A stretch of DNA of 16,768 nucleotides from JBCBWG01 sp039186015 (lineage in GTDB: Bacteria; Pseudomonadota; Alphaproteobacteria; Rhizobiales; Hyphomicrobiaceae), in NCBI GenBank assembly GCA_039186015.1, contig JBCDAH010000113.1:1-16768 (forward strand), given 5' to 3'. The translations under genes and the position numbers were made by a program. A model generated the notes under the pieces. That model did no database searches, was not told where the DNA came from, and saw only the letters and a list, made by a program, of their open reading frames with translations. Position 1 is the stretch's first letter, and every line of letters begins with the position of its first letter. Positions 7,254 through 14,478 of the stretch are shown here, in pieces.

Positions 7254-7323
7254 GTGCGTCATTATTGCGGCAGCTCGCCGTTGGCGTGCATTTGATCGAG
7301 AAAAACTGAGGCCAGAAACCCAC

Positions 7324-7509
7324 GTGATAGATCACGATAACGCCGGGGACAGGCCACAGTCGGCATCGACACCATCATCTCGACGTCAGCGTAGGATTAT
7401 AGATGTTGTCGACCTACTGGGCCCCGAGAATGAAGCAATTCTCGTCCACAAAGGTGAAGATTATCGCCTTCGGATCACATCAAAGGGACGTTTGATCCTG
7501 ACGAAGTAA
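7324..7509 (+). CDS. hmuP: Haem uptake protein HemP/HmuP
   Basis: This 61-residue protein of the HemP family is recognised by its C-terminus, GEDYRLRITSKGRLILTK, preceded by RRIIDVVDLLGPENEAILVH. In Bradyrhizobium japonicum, HmuP is a coactivator that works with Irr to switch on haem-uptake genes under iron limitation. The frame is open from TTG 7213, with an in-frame ATG at 7228 that falls inside the palindrome. I prefer GTG at 7324 because it gives the usual length and the family-like start VIDHDNAGDRPQSAS, but the only nearby ribosome-site-like motif, GAGG, is about 12 nt away, so the start is uncertain. It is followed by hmuT after 38 nt that include a duplicated 22-bp segment. Confidence 0.8.
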   Translation: MIDHDNAGDRPQSASTPSSRRQRRIIDVVDLLGPENEAILVHKGEDYRLRITSKGRLILTK

Positions 7510-7536
7510 GAGGGTGATCCTGACGAAGTAAGAGGG
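7493..7536 (+). repeat. Perfect 22-bp tandem duplication across the hmuP stop and hmuT leader
   Basis: Two identical, directly adjacent 22-bp units (7493-7514 and 7515-7536) begin TGATCCTGACG and end AAGTAAGAGGG. The first unit contains the last codons and stop of hmuP. The second repeats them as untranslated sequence and places the GAGGG ribosome-site-like element about 11 nt before the hmuT ATG. Two exact copies with no drift point to a recent slippage duplication that lengthened the hmuP-hmuT spacer. Confidence 0.9.
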
Positions 7537-7547
7537 ATTCCGAGACC

Positions 7548-8462
7548 ATGAGCAAAAACCAAACTTCGCGCACCGCTCGCGCAAGCTGGCAAGCTGCAAC
7601 CTTCGTGGTCGCGCTCGCGCTGGCGATGTTGACGATTGGCCACACAAGCGATGCCAGAGCCGCGGACAAGTCGTCGCTTCGGATCCTCTCGATCGGAAGC
7701 GATGTGACCGAGATCCTGTATGAGCTTGGGTTCGGCGATCAGATTGTCGCGGTCGACACCACCAGCCAATACCCACCGGAGGCACTGGAAAACAAGCCGA
7801 ACGTCGGATACATGCGTGCGCTGTCGCCGGAAGGCGTGCTGTCGGTCGGCGCGAATTTGATCCTGGCTTCGGCCGGCTCCGGCCCACCGGAAACCATCCG
7901 TGCGCTCAAGGCGTCATCTGCACGATATGTCGAAGTCCCGGCTGGCAAATCCGCAGAGGGTATCCTCACAAAGGTCGAGGCAATCGCTGCAGCGGTCGAC
8001 GCTTCTGATGCAGGTGCACGCCTCAAGGACAAACTTGCGGCCGAGTTCAAAAAACTCGGACAGACCGCACGTACCGTAACCAAGAAAAAGAAGGTTCTCT
8101 TCGTTCTGAATGCGACCGGCGGACGGATCATTGTCGGTGGAGCCGGAACGAGCGCAGACGAAATCTTGCGGCTCGCAGCGGCCGACAACGCCGCAGCGAA
8201 CGTAACCGGCTTTAAACCTCTGACAACCGAGAGCGTCATCGCGATGGCACCCGATGCGATCATTGTCATGAAAGGTGGGCGCGGAGGATTGGACGCTGCT
8301 GAACTCGGCCGGGTTCCGGCAATTCGCCTGACACCGGCCGGAAAAACTGGTGAACTTCGTGACATGAGCGGTGTGTTCCTGCTAGGCTTCGGCCCGCGCG
8401 CTCCAAAGGCCGCAGCCAGCCTTATTGCCTGGCTCTATCCGGAACGAGCTGGCTCGCAATAA
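7548..8462 (+). CDS. hmuT: Haem ABC transporter, periplasmic haem-binding protein HmuT
   Basis: This 304-residue periplasmic binding protein (class III, BtuF/HmuT type) hands haem from the outer-membrane receptor to HmuU. The signal peptide runs to about residue 39 (ARA then ADK). The first lobe starts LRILSIGSDVTEILYELGF, and VGYMRALSPEGVLS carries Tyr88, the position of the haem-ligating Tyr known from ShuT/PhuT. The second lobe includes KVLFVLNATGGRIIVGGAGTS and ends in LLGFGPRAPKAAASLIAWL. Length and order are as expected. The start ATG follows GAGGG by 11 nt. The stop TAA overlaps the hmuU ATG by one base (TAATG), so the genes are translationally coupled. Vitamin B12 or siderophore binding proteins are relatives; the flanking hmuP and hmuV make haem the best call. 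Confidence 0.92.
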   Translation: MSKNQTSRTARASWQAATFVVALALAMLTIGHTSDARAADKSSLRILSIGSDVTEILYELGFGDQIVAVDTTSQYPPEALENKPNVGYMRALSPEGVLSVGANLILASAGSGPPETIRALKASSARYVEVPAGKSAEGILTKVEAIAAAVDASDAGARLKDKLAAEFKKLGQTARTVTKKKKVLFVLNATGGRIIVGGAGTSADEILRLAAADNAAANVTGFKPLTTESVIAMAPDAIIVMKGGRGGLDAAELGRVPAIRLTPAGKTGELRDMSGVFLLGFGPRAPKAAASLIAWLYPERAGSQ

Positions 8463-9568
8463 TGGCTGTTGACCGTGGAGACATGCCTCGTCACGCTTTT
8501 GCTCGCGCATACTTGGCGCGGACAACGTTCAAGAACTGGAGTGTCGGCGCACGGCTTTTGATCGGATCGGGCGTCGCGCTTGTCGCTGCGGCTTTTGCGT
8601 CTCTGGCAATTGGCCCGACAGGCATATCCCTGTTCGCGATACCCCAGGCGATTGGCGCCATGTTCGGAAACACGGACGATGTTGCAGCGCTGCAATCGCG
8701 GCTGGTGTTGTTCGACCTCCGGCTTCCCCGGACGCTCATCGGCATGTTCGTCGGTGCTGCCCTGGCCGTAGCGGGCGCCATGATGCAAGGGTTGTTCCGC
8801 AACCCTTTGGCTGATCCTGGCCTGGTCGGCGTGTCCGCAGGCGCGGCATTGGCGGCAATCGCGACCATTGCTTTGGGCGATAGTCTTGCAGCGTTCTGGG
8901 TGAATGCGCTCGGCATCTATGCATTACCTGTCAGCGCGTTTCTCGGTGGCATCATCACGACGACACTGCTCATGATTGTTGCCGGACATAGCGGGCAGCT
9001 GATGATGGGAACGCTCCTGCTCGCCGGCATTGCGTTTGGCGCGTTGGCCGGTGCTGCATCCGGCTTGATCGCTTACGCCAGTGACGATCGGGAGCTGCGT
9101 GATCTGACTTTGTGGTCGATGGGAAGCCTGACCGGATCGTCGTGGGAAAAGGTCGCGGCTGTCGCGCCGTTCGCGCTGATCATTGGCGTGGCAATCCCAA
9201 GTCTTGTGCGGGCATTGAACGGCTTGCTACTTGGCGAGGCGGAAGCCTATCACCTGGGTATCGATGTTCCGCGTGCAAAACTCGTCATCATCGCCATCAC
9301 AGCGGCTGCCGTCGGCGCTGCGGTGGCAGTCGCGGGGGTGATCGGTTTTGTTGGAATCGTCGTCCCGCATTTTGTCCGCCTGATTGCCGGGCCGGATCAC
9401 CGGGTTCTGTTGCCGGCGACTGCGCTGATCGGCGCAACCGTGATCTTGGCTGCAGATGTGGTCGCCCGTACGATTGTTGCACCCAGCGAGTTGCCGATCG
9501 GCATTGTCATGGCCATCATTGGGGCGCCCATTTTCCTCCATCTCGTGTTGAGGCGGGGCATGCTCTGA
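8462..9568 (+). CDS. hmuU: Haem ABC transporter, permease HmuU
   Basis: This 368-residue inner-membrane permease of the FecCD/BtuC family forms, as a dimer, the channel for haem into the cytoplasm. About nine to ten hydrophobic helices are visible. Family motifs include LRLPRTLIGMFVGAALAVAG, QGLFRNPLADPGLVGVSAGA, the cytoplasmic AEAYHLGIDVPRAK loop that docks to the ATPase, and FVGIVVPHFVRLIAGPDHR. A charged extension of about 40 residues precedes the first helix. The start shares one base with the hmuT stop. An internal ATG at 8483 is possible but its GGAG is too close to serve well. The hmuV gene follows 18 nt later. Confidence 0.93.
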   Translation: MAVDRGDMPRHAFARAYLARTTFKNWSVGARLLIGSGVALVAAAFASLAIGPTGISLFAIPQAIGAMFGNTDDVAALQSRLVLFDLRLPRTLIGMFVGAALAVAGAMMQGLFRNPLADPGLVGVSAGAALAAIATIALGDSLAAFWVNALGIYALPVSAFLGGIITTTLLMIVAGHSGQLMMGTLLLAGIAFGALAGAASGLIAYASDDRELRDLTLWSMGSLTGSSWEKVAAVAPFALIIGVAIPSLVRALNGLLLGEAEAYHLGIDVPRAKLVIIAITAAAVGAAVAVAGVIGFVGIVVPHFVRLIAGPDHRVLLPATALIGATVILAADVVARTIVAPSELPIGIVMAIIGAPIFLHLVLRRGML

Positions 9569-9586
9569 TCCTACGGATGATGCGTT

Positions 9587-10405
9587 GTGCTTGAAGCTTC
9601 GAACGTCAGCTTTGCGATCGGGAAGACGTCGCTGATTGAAAACGTGTCGGCGCGATTGAAACCGGGTGCCGTTGTCGGCGTGCTTGGACCAAACGGTGCA
9701 GGCAAGTCGACGTTGCTGCGACTGCTGTCGGGCGAACTCGTACCGACCACGGGGCGCGTGCTGCTCGATGGGCGCGACTTGTCGTCGATTGGATCCGCCG
9801 GGTTAGCCGGACGGCGCGCCGTCGTGCCACAATCCACTGCGCTGGCGTTTCCCTTTTCGGTTCGCGAGGTCGTCGCGCTCGGCGTCAGCGTTCCCAACTT
9901 CGCCAGTACGATGGACGACGTCGACACGGCGGTAACAGCCGCCCTAAACCGGGTCGAACTCTCACATTTGAGCCACCGCCGCTACACGTCGCTGTCCGGC
10001 GGCGAACGACAGCGCGCGCATCTCGCACGCGCACTTTGTCAGCTGGACCGTATGCCGAACACATCTGATGCCCGGTTCCTGTTGCTGGACGAGCCGACAG
10101 CCAGCCTCGACCTGGCACACCAGTTGCTGGTTCTTGATCAAGTGACACATGTCGCCAGCAGCGGCGTTGGTGTTCTGGCCGTGCTGCACGACATCAATCT
10201 CGCCGCACGTTTTTGTGACGAGGTCATCCTGATGAGCAATGGCAGGATAACGCGGTCGGGTGCGCCGAACGACGCACTCCGTGATCCGGAGTTGTCCGAC
10301 GTGTACGCCTGCCGTGTGCTCACCAATACGGAGCCGCCGAACGCCGCACCTTATGTCCTTCCGCAGGTTTGTAGCCTGCACCGTGACGGCTCTGGCGCTT
10401 CGTGA
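9587..10405 (+). CDS. hmuV: Haem ABC transporter, ATP-binding protein HmuV
   Basis: This 272-residue cytoplasmic ATPase powers HmuU. It has Walker A GPNGAGKST (34-42), a Q-loop at PQSTALAF, signature LSGGE (136-140), Walker B FLLLDEP (164-170) with Glu169, and the switch His201 in VLHDINLA. The length fits HmuV/FecE-type subunits. The last 20 or so residues are a loose extension beyond the usual end. It uses a GTG start at 9587, 18 nt after hmuU, with only a weak CGGA-like ribosome site. No in-frame ATG lies close by, and translation may depend on coupling to hmuU. It completes the hmuPTUV operon. Confidence 0.93.
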   Translation: MLEASNVSFAIGKTSLIENVSARLKPGAVVGVLGPNGAGKSTLLRLLSGELVPTTGRVLLDGRDLSSIGSAGLAGRRAVVPQSTALAFPFSVREVVALGVSVPNFASTMDDVDTAVTAALNRVELSHLSHRRYTSLSGGERQRAHLARALCQLDRMPNTSDARFLLLDEPTASLDLAHQLLVLDQVTHVASSGVGVLAVLHDINLAARFCDEVILMSNGRITRSGAPNDALRDPELSDVYACRVLTNTEPPNAAPYVLPQVCSLHRDGSGAS

Positions 10406-10423
10406 CGGCGGCTTGAAGCCGTC
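10404..10423 (+). terminator. Weak hairpin at the hmuV stop
   Basis: GACGGC and GCCGTC form a 6-bp GC-rich stem with an 8-nt loop that starts within the hmuV stop codon. No T-run follows, so intrinsic termination is doubtful. It may only stabilise the transcript end. Confidence 0.3.
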
Positions 10424-10531
10424 GCAACACTCGTCTACTGATCTGGGCGCCATTCCACGTCATCAACCAGCAGCCGGACGGCCTCGCTGCGCAACGCCCT
10501 AGAGGTGAACGCGTGGAGCGGGTGATCGCAT

Positions 10532-10550
10532 GAAACGTATGGAACGTTTC
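10532..10550. promoter_or_regulatory. Inverted repeat upstream of the Tat-protein/ferric-reductase pair
   Basis: GAAACGT and ACGTTTC are perfect 7-bp arms around ATGGA, about 140 nt before the start of the Tat-exported protein. It is the clearest dyad in the 286-nt gap between hmuV and that gene (10406-10691). I see no convincing -35/-10 pair near it. It could be an operator for the next two genes; the regulator is unknown. Confidence 0.4.
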
Positions 10551-10691
10551 GTCCGCGTCTGAAAAGCTGTCATCACCAGCCTCGCGTCCGTTGGTTGGGA
10601 ATTTGTAACTGGCGCGCCCAGCTTCCGCAGTTGTAGCGATATGTGGCAGTCTCTGCGCCGCGCCACCTCATGCTCGCCAGGAGGACTTCAA

Positions 10692-11180
10692 ATGACGAAT
10701 GCTCGTCTCAGCCGCCGTAGTCTGCTTGCCGCTGGCGGCACGGTTGTCGCAACCGGGGTATCCGGCCTTCTTCTTCCGGCCCGAGCGAAAGGCCTCGCGC
10801 CGACTCGCTCGATGCGGGGCGGATCCAACAATTATCGCGCAGGTGCACCGATCGTGGACCGGATCGGCGGTGGCGGCTTCTGGATGTCGGGTACCGTGCG
10901 TCGTGCGGGTGACGGCGCTCCGCTTGCCGGCCAGCGCATTCAAATCTGGGCGCACACCACCGAAGGCTATGAGCGGGATCCGCAAAGCCACGGCGCGACA
11001 CTGACGGACGAGAACGGTGTGTTCCGGCTTGAGATGCCGCAGATCATCCCTGCGTTCGGCCAACCGCATGGCCATCTCGCCTACGACAGCGGAGAGTTTA
11101 AGACCGTCTTTCTCCGCCCCGTGATGCGAAGCTCAAAAGACACCAGCCTTGAGGCGCACTTCGTTCTTCAGCCGGCCTGA
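10692..11180 (+). CDS. Tat-exported protein with intradiol-dioxygenase-like domain
   Basis: This 162-residue protein has a twin-arginine signal (SRRSLL, residues 7-12, then a hydrophobic stretch, likely cut after ARA at 32), so it is exported folded. The mature domain begins GTVRRAGDGAPLAGQRIQIWAH and follows the beta-sandwich pattern of intradiol ring-cleavage dioxygenases: WAHTTEGYE (Tyr93), TDENGVFRLEMP, and HGH (His126, His128), which sits like the iron-binding His-x-His. The second ligand Tyr of that family appears to be replaced near Phe122, and the protein is much shorter than true catechol dioxygenases. Catalysis is therefore doubtful. A strong AGGAGGA site 6 nt before ATG 10692 fixes the start. 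The ferric-reductase-like gene begins 5 nt (TTG) or 29 nt (GTG) later. A redox or iron-binding partner role is inferred. Confidence 0.75.
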   Translation: MTNARLSRRSLLAAGGTVVATGVSGLLLPARAKGLAPTRSMRGGSNNYRAGAPIVDRIGGGGFWMSGTVRRAGDGAPLAGQRIQIWAHTTEGYERDPQSHGATLTDENGVFRLEMPQIIPAFGQPHGHLAYDSGEFKTVFLRPVMRSSKDTSLEAHFVLQPA

Positions 11181-11185
11181 TCGCA

Positions 11186-11809
11186 TTGAGGTCCAGCGGG
11201 ACAAAATGGGTGAGGGGAACGCTGATCTGGCTTGCCCTCACCGCGGCTGTTGCTGTGCCCATCGCCGCTGCAGCCACCAGCCCGCTGCTTGCGTGGCGCG
11301 ACTATTTCTACATCGCCGCCGGATTTGCAGGGGTCATCTCACTGGCTCTCATGCTGATTCAGCCGCTTCTGATTGCCGGCTATCTTCCGGGGCTGACAGG
11401 TTACCGCGGGCGGCGCGTACACTTGTGGATCGGCGGCGCGCTTGTCGTGGCGGTACTGGTTCACGTCGGCGGACTTTGGGTCAGCAGTCCGCCGGATGTC
11501 ATCGACGCCCTTCTCTTTGTATCACCCACGCCGTTTTCAGCCTGGGGCGTCGTCGCCATGTGGGCCGTCTTTGCGGTCGCCATTCTGGTCGCATTCCGTC
11601 GGCGGCTGCACCTGCGCCCGAGAACGTGGCGTATTGGGCATACGGTGCTCGCGGCCGTGATCGTCGTTGGAACGGTGGTGCACGCCGTACTGATCGAAGG
11701 AACAATGGAGCCGATATCGAAAGCAGCCCTGTGTGCGCTTGTGTTGGTGGCAACCCTGAAGGTGATCGCCAGCTTACGGATTTGGGTAACGCGAACGAGA
11801 ACGCGTTAA
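11186..11809 (+). CDS. Diheme ferric-reductase-like membrane protein (FrcB type)
   Basis: This 207-residue inner-membrane protein has about six helices and belongs to the ferric-reductase-like transmembrane domain family. Four histidines form two pairs with identical spacing: His79 (RRVHLWIG) with His93 (VLVHVGG), and His152 (RIGHTVL) with His166 (VVHAVLI). This is the bis-haem pattern of FRD/NOX-type cores. No FAD or NAD domain is attached, so electrons must come from another donor. Bradyrhizobium FrcB, a diheme ferric reductase next to an iron-uptake receptor, is a fitting known example. The reading starts with TTG at 11186, 5 nt after the previous stop. GTG at 11210, with AGCGGGA upstream, is an equal or better alternative and removes only 8 residues. 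It probably forms an operon with the Tat protein. Confidence 0.8.
   Translation: MRSSGTKWVRGTLIWLALTAAVAVPIAAAATSPLLAWRDYFYIAAGFAGVISLALMLIQPLLIAGYLPGLTGYRGRRVHLWIGGALVVAVLVHVGGLWVSSPPDVIDALLFVSPTPFSAWGVVAMWAVFAVAILVAFRRRLHLRPRTWRIGHTVLAAVIVVGTVVHAVLIEGTMEPISKAALCALVLVATLKVIASLRIWVTRTRTR
11787..11808 (+). other. Hairpin overlapping the stop of the ferric-reductase-like gene
   Basis: TAACGCG and CGCGTTA are perfect 7-bp arms around an 8-nt loop, ending inside the TAA stop. It lies at a convergent gene junction (the next gene on the minus strand ends at 11851). No T-run follows. It is a possible but weak transcription end point. Confidence 0.3.
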
Positions 11810-11850
11810 ACTCTCCTGAGCGCCAGGCAGATGCACAGCGCCAACTGCGC

Positions 11851-12093
11851 TCAAGCGTCCTTTACAATTGCTGCCAACCAGTCAACCGACACTTTGGCTT
11901 GCGTAAGCGCGTCGGATGCCGTCGTAAAACGACGGTCGCCATGATGGCCAATGGGATACCAGCCGCGACCATCCTCCGGCTCTCGGCGATACTCCTCGAA
12001 ACCGAACGTCCCATCAGAGCGTCGGAAAACATCAACGCACCGCGTTTCACCGTCCAAGTTGTAGGAGTGTACGACGACGTTCTTGTCCGCCAT
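11851..12093 (-). CDS. Conserved hypothetical protein, 80 residues
   Basis: This is a small soluble acidic/basic mixed protein starting MADKNVVVHSYNLDGETRCV, with a central block DGTFGFEEYRREPEDGRGWYPIG and an end DALTQAKVSVDWLAAIV. I recall this pattern as a widespread small alphaproteobacterial protein of unknown function. No catalytic motif, signal peptide or membrane segment is visible. ATG 12093 is chosen over a longer GTG start at 12204 because the extra 37 residues are Arg/Thr-rich and unlike the family, and a GGAA element lies about 7 nt upstream of 12093. It stands alone on the minus strand 107 nt after the SDR gene and converges with the ferric-reductase-like gene. Confidence 0.7.
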   Translation of the reverse strand: MADKNVVVHSYNLDGETRCVDVFRRSDGTFGFEEYRREPEDGRGWYPIGHHGDRRFTTASDALTQAKVSVDWLAAIVKDA

Positions 12094-12200
12094 GTCGGTT
12101 TCCAGAGTTGCTAGCGTACGTGTGCATGAGCGATCTGCCGGCCGCCTTGCCATTGCCTTCCTGGCAGTCGGCGATGAAACGCCCTCCCCCCAAACCAGCG

Positions 12201-12965
12201 TCACCCAATGCGAAGCATGGCGCCGTCAACCGGGATTGCCGCGCCATTGATGTAATGCGCCAGCGGTGATGCCAGGAAAACGGCCAGCACGGCAAGATCC
12301 TCAGCCTCTCCGAAATAGCCAGCGGGAATAAACCGGTCGATAAAGGCCTGTCGGCTTTCTTCTGTTGGATGAAGGCGATTGTTAATCTGATCCGTCAGGA
12401 TGCGACCGGGCGCAATCGTGTTGACGGTGATGCCGAAGGGCGCAAGTTGGATTGCGAGGCCACGCGACCACGACTGCAGCGCTGCTTTGGCAGGGGCAGC
12501 TGCGTTCGCAGCCGGGGCAACCATGGCGCCGGTGACGTTGATAATACGACCCCAGCCTTGCGTCTTCATGCTCGGAGCGATGGCTGCCGTAATCTGGCGC
12601 GAAGCCGCAAAATTCAATTGATGGGCGCGTGCCCATTCCGCCTCGTCCCAAGGGTCATCCAACGGCGCTGACGCACCGGCGTTATTGAACAGAACGTCCA
12701 CTGTGCCATCGAGCTTATCAAGCGCCCCTGCCGCGACCGCATGGCACCCGTTCGGCTCTCCGAGATCGCCGACCACGATGTCCGGCCGCGGTCCCGACGC
12801 GGTCGCGACCTGCTCCGATATCTCTTCAAGCGCCTCCTTGCGTCGGCCATGCAGCACCAGTCGCGCGCCTTCTTGTCCGAAAAGGTGGGCTGCCGCCCGA
12901 CCGATGCCTGCGCTCGCGCCTGTGATGAAGACGCGTTTGCCTGTCAGTTGAAGATCCACGTTCAT
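12201..12965 (-). CDS. SDR-family oxidoreductase lacking the usual catalytic Tyr
   Basis: This 254-residue protein has the short-chain dehydrogenase/reductase Rossmann fold: the nucleotide loop TGASAGIG (15-22), GDLGEPN (66-72), the NNAGA motif (94-98) and the catalytic-Asn region HQLNF (Asn118). The usual Ser and Tyr-x3-Lys signature is altered. The region reads INVTGAMVAPAANAAAPAK, so Lys160 is present but the Tyr position is Ala156, and the spacing to Thr145 is shorter than normal. The C-terminal NTIAPGRI and HYINGAAIPVDGAM are typical. Arg41-Arg42 after the second strand suggests NADPH. Some 3-oxoacyl-reductase-like SDR subgroups are known to lack the Tyr, so it may act by a different mechanism. 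The substrate is unknown. The ATG at 12965 has a close GGAG. Confidence 0.85.
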   Translation of the reverse strand: MNVDLQLTGKRVFITGASAGIGRAAAHLFGQEGARLVLHGRRKEALEEISEQVATASGPRPDIVVGDLGEPNGCHAVAAGALDKLDGTVDVLFNNAGASAPLDDPWDEAEWARAHQLNFAASRQITAAIAPSMKTQGWGRIINVTGAMVAPAANAAAPAKAALQSWSRGLAIQLAPFGITVNTIAPGRILTDQINNRLHPTEESRQAFIDRFIPAGYFGEAEDLAVLAVFLASPLAHYINGAAIPVDGAMLRIG

Positions 12966-13183
12966 TGCTCCGCAGCGAGAGTGGTCGAATAAGCCACGAT
13001 ATCACGAGTTATGCCGCGTGGTAGCGTTGGCCGTCGGCCATTGGCATCAGATGCTCATTGGCGGCGATGTTCGCAACGCATCCGCTTCTGCGCGGTGGTC
13101 CGCAGGCTGAAAGACGAGCGCATGTGGCCTCAAATTCGTGCCTGATGGTAGATCTGAACGAACCGACTGAACGTCACAATGCG

Positions 13184-13603
13184 CTAACCGGAGCTCGCGA
13201 AACTTGTTCCTTGTTCCATCGGTGCTGTGCGCATCAAGCGCGAATTCCGCACTGCTGCCTGCCGGTGGACGACGGCCTCGCGATAGGCCGGATCTCGACT
13301 CATTTCAACGAACGCTGCGACGCCTGGATACTCTGCGATGAAGCATAAATCCCACTTCGCCGCGTCCGGGCCAATCATCATCAATTCAAACGCGCCGCGC
13401 CAGACAATACGGCCACCAACACGTTGAAACACAGGCGCACTCAAGCGCCCGTATTCCGCATAGGCCTCAGCACCGGTTATTTGGCGGCCGTCATCATAGG
13501 CCGCTGTTGCATGGAACTGAAGGAGGTTGATCATATGAATCGGCCCAGGCCGGTCATGCGCTTTAAAGGCGTCCCATGCCTGCTTGTTAAAGCTCACGTG
13601 CAT
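13184..13603 (-). CDS. DUF1330-like protein
   Basis: This 139-residue soluble protein has the dimeric alpha-beta barrel look of the DUF1330/ABM-like group: PIHMINLLQFHATAAYDDGR near the N-terminus (GPIHMINLL is characteristic), AEAYAEYGRL, a central RIVWRGAFELMMIGPD strand and FVEMSRDPAYREAVVHRQAAV. The function of this family is not established. The last 15 or so residues look unstructured. ATG 13603 follows GGGAG by about 9 nt. The gene lies 11 nt after the enoyl-CoA hydratase stop, so the two are probably co-transcribed from the promoter facing the TetR gene. Confidence in the family is good; the role is unknown. Confidence 0.8.
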   Translation of the reverse strand: MHVSFNKQAWDAFKAHDRPGPIHMINLLQFHATAAYDDGRQITGAEAYAEYGRLSAPVFQRVGGRIVWRGAFELMMIGPDAAKWDLCFIAEYPGVAAFVEMSRDPAYREAVVHRQAAVRNSRLMRTAPMEQGTSFASSG

Positions 13604-13614
13604 CGGTGATCTCC

Positions 13615-14409
13615 CTACTGACCCATATATGCCGGGGCACGCCCGGCGATCCAGGCATCCAACGCTTCACGTGTATCCCGTGTCGCCGCCATGCTTGCAA
13701 ACTGCTCGCGTTCGATCGCGAGCCCCTCATCGATCGTCGCGTTGAGACCCCGCGTGACGGCGGTCAGAACTCTTGCGACAGCAAGTGGCGAATGCCGGAG
13801 AATGCGATCCGCCAGTTCGAGCGCGGCGTCCAGCAACTGATCGTGGGCGACGACACGATTCACCAGCCCGATTTCCAGCGCACGATCTGGCGAGAATGGA
13901 TCGCCCGTCAGGAGATGCTCAAGCGCCCGTTTCCGTCCCGCAAGCCGCGGCAATCGTTGCGTACCACCGAATGTCGGTGGAATACCGATCGCAATTTCCG
14001 GTTTCGCAAACGTGGCGCGATCGCTTGCGACCGAAAGATGCGCCGCCTCGGTGATTTCGCAGCCGCCGCCGTAGGCCAGGCCATTGACTGCGACAATGAT
14101 TGGTTTGGGAAACGCTTCGATGCGCGACGTCATCGCCTGACCGCGCCGCACGAACGCCTTTGCTGCGATGTCAGGGCTCTGTTTCACGCTGTTCGAGAAC
14201 TCCACAATATCCGCACCTGCCGAAAAGGCGCGATCGCCGGCTCCGGTTAGGATGACGGCTCTGACGTCGGCGTCATCTTCCAGTACGTCGAGCTTGGCAA
14301 CGAGCGCATCGACGAGTGGGTAGTTCAGGGCATTGAGTTTCTCGGGCCGGTTGAGCGTCAGAACTGTAACGTGCGTGCGTCGTTCCGCAATGATCAGGTC
14401 TTCAGGCAT
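13615..14409 (-). CDS. Enoyl-CoA hydratase/isomerase (crotonase) family protein
   Basis: This 264-residue cytoplasmic enzyme is predicted to add water to, or isomerise, a 2-enoyl-CoA in fatty-acid or aromatic-acid breakdown. Oxyanion-hole regions are AFSAGADIVEF (61-71) and NGLAYGGGCE (109-118). Glu118 and Glu138 (in AKPEIAIG) are 20 residues apart, the spacing of the two catalytic glutamates of rat enoyl-CoA hydratase, so real hydratase activity is likely. GGTQRLPRLAG and the C-terminal helical region are present. Length is normal. ATG 14409 gives the usual MPEDLIIAERR start; GTG 14445 would add 12 residues. Neither has a strong ribosome site. It is the first gene of a two-gene unit with the DUF1330 gene, divergent from tetR. 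Confidence 0.87.
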   Translation of the reverse strand: MPEDLIIAERRTHVTVLTLNRPEKLNALNYPLVDALVAKLDVLEDDADVRAVILTGAGDRAFSAGADIVEFSNSVKQSPDIAAKAFVRRGQAMTSRIEAFPKPIIVAVNGLAYGGGCEITEAAHLSVASDRATFAKPEIAIGIPPTFGGTQRLPRLAGRKRALEHLLTGDPFSPDRALEIGLVNRVVAHDQLLDAALELADRILRHSPLAVARVLTAVTRGLNATIDEGLAIEREQFASMAATRDTREALDAWIAGRAPAYMGQ

Positions 14410-14478
14410 TGGCGGGCTCACGATTGTTGTAATGGACTTTCGCACAGGCTATGCCCCGGTCGCCATTAATGTACACTC

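Noticed and set aside
7739..8365. 208-residue minus-strand open frame opposite hmuT
   Set aside because: It lies wholly within hmuT, has Ala/Ser/Thr-rich composition and no recognisable domain. It is an antisense echo of a high-GC gene.
11817..11853. TGAGCGC/GCGCTCA inverted repeat between the convergent genes
   Set aside because: The loop is 23 nt and no T-run follows, so a terminator call is weak; the tighter hairpin at 11787-11808 was listed instead.
11149..12114. 321-residue plus-strand frame across the ferric-reductase-like gene
   Set aside because: Cys/Arg/His-rich frame-shifted reading of that gene. The real frame shows membrane helices and the paired haem histidines.
13028..13040. 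TGGCCG-T-CGGCCA palindrome upstream of the SDR gene
   Set aside because: Short GC-rich palindromes are common in a genome of this composition. No promoter or terminator context supports it.
13606..14250. 214-residue plus-strand frame opposite the enoyl-CoA hydratase gene
   Set aside because: The crotonase motifs on the other strand are complete, and this frame is Arg/Cys-rich with no motif.
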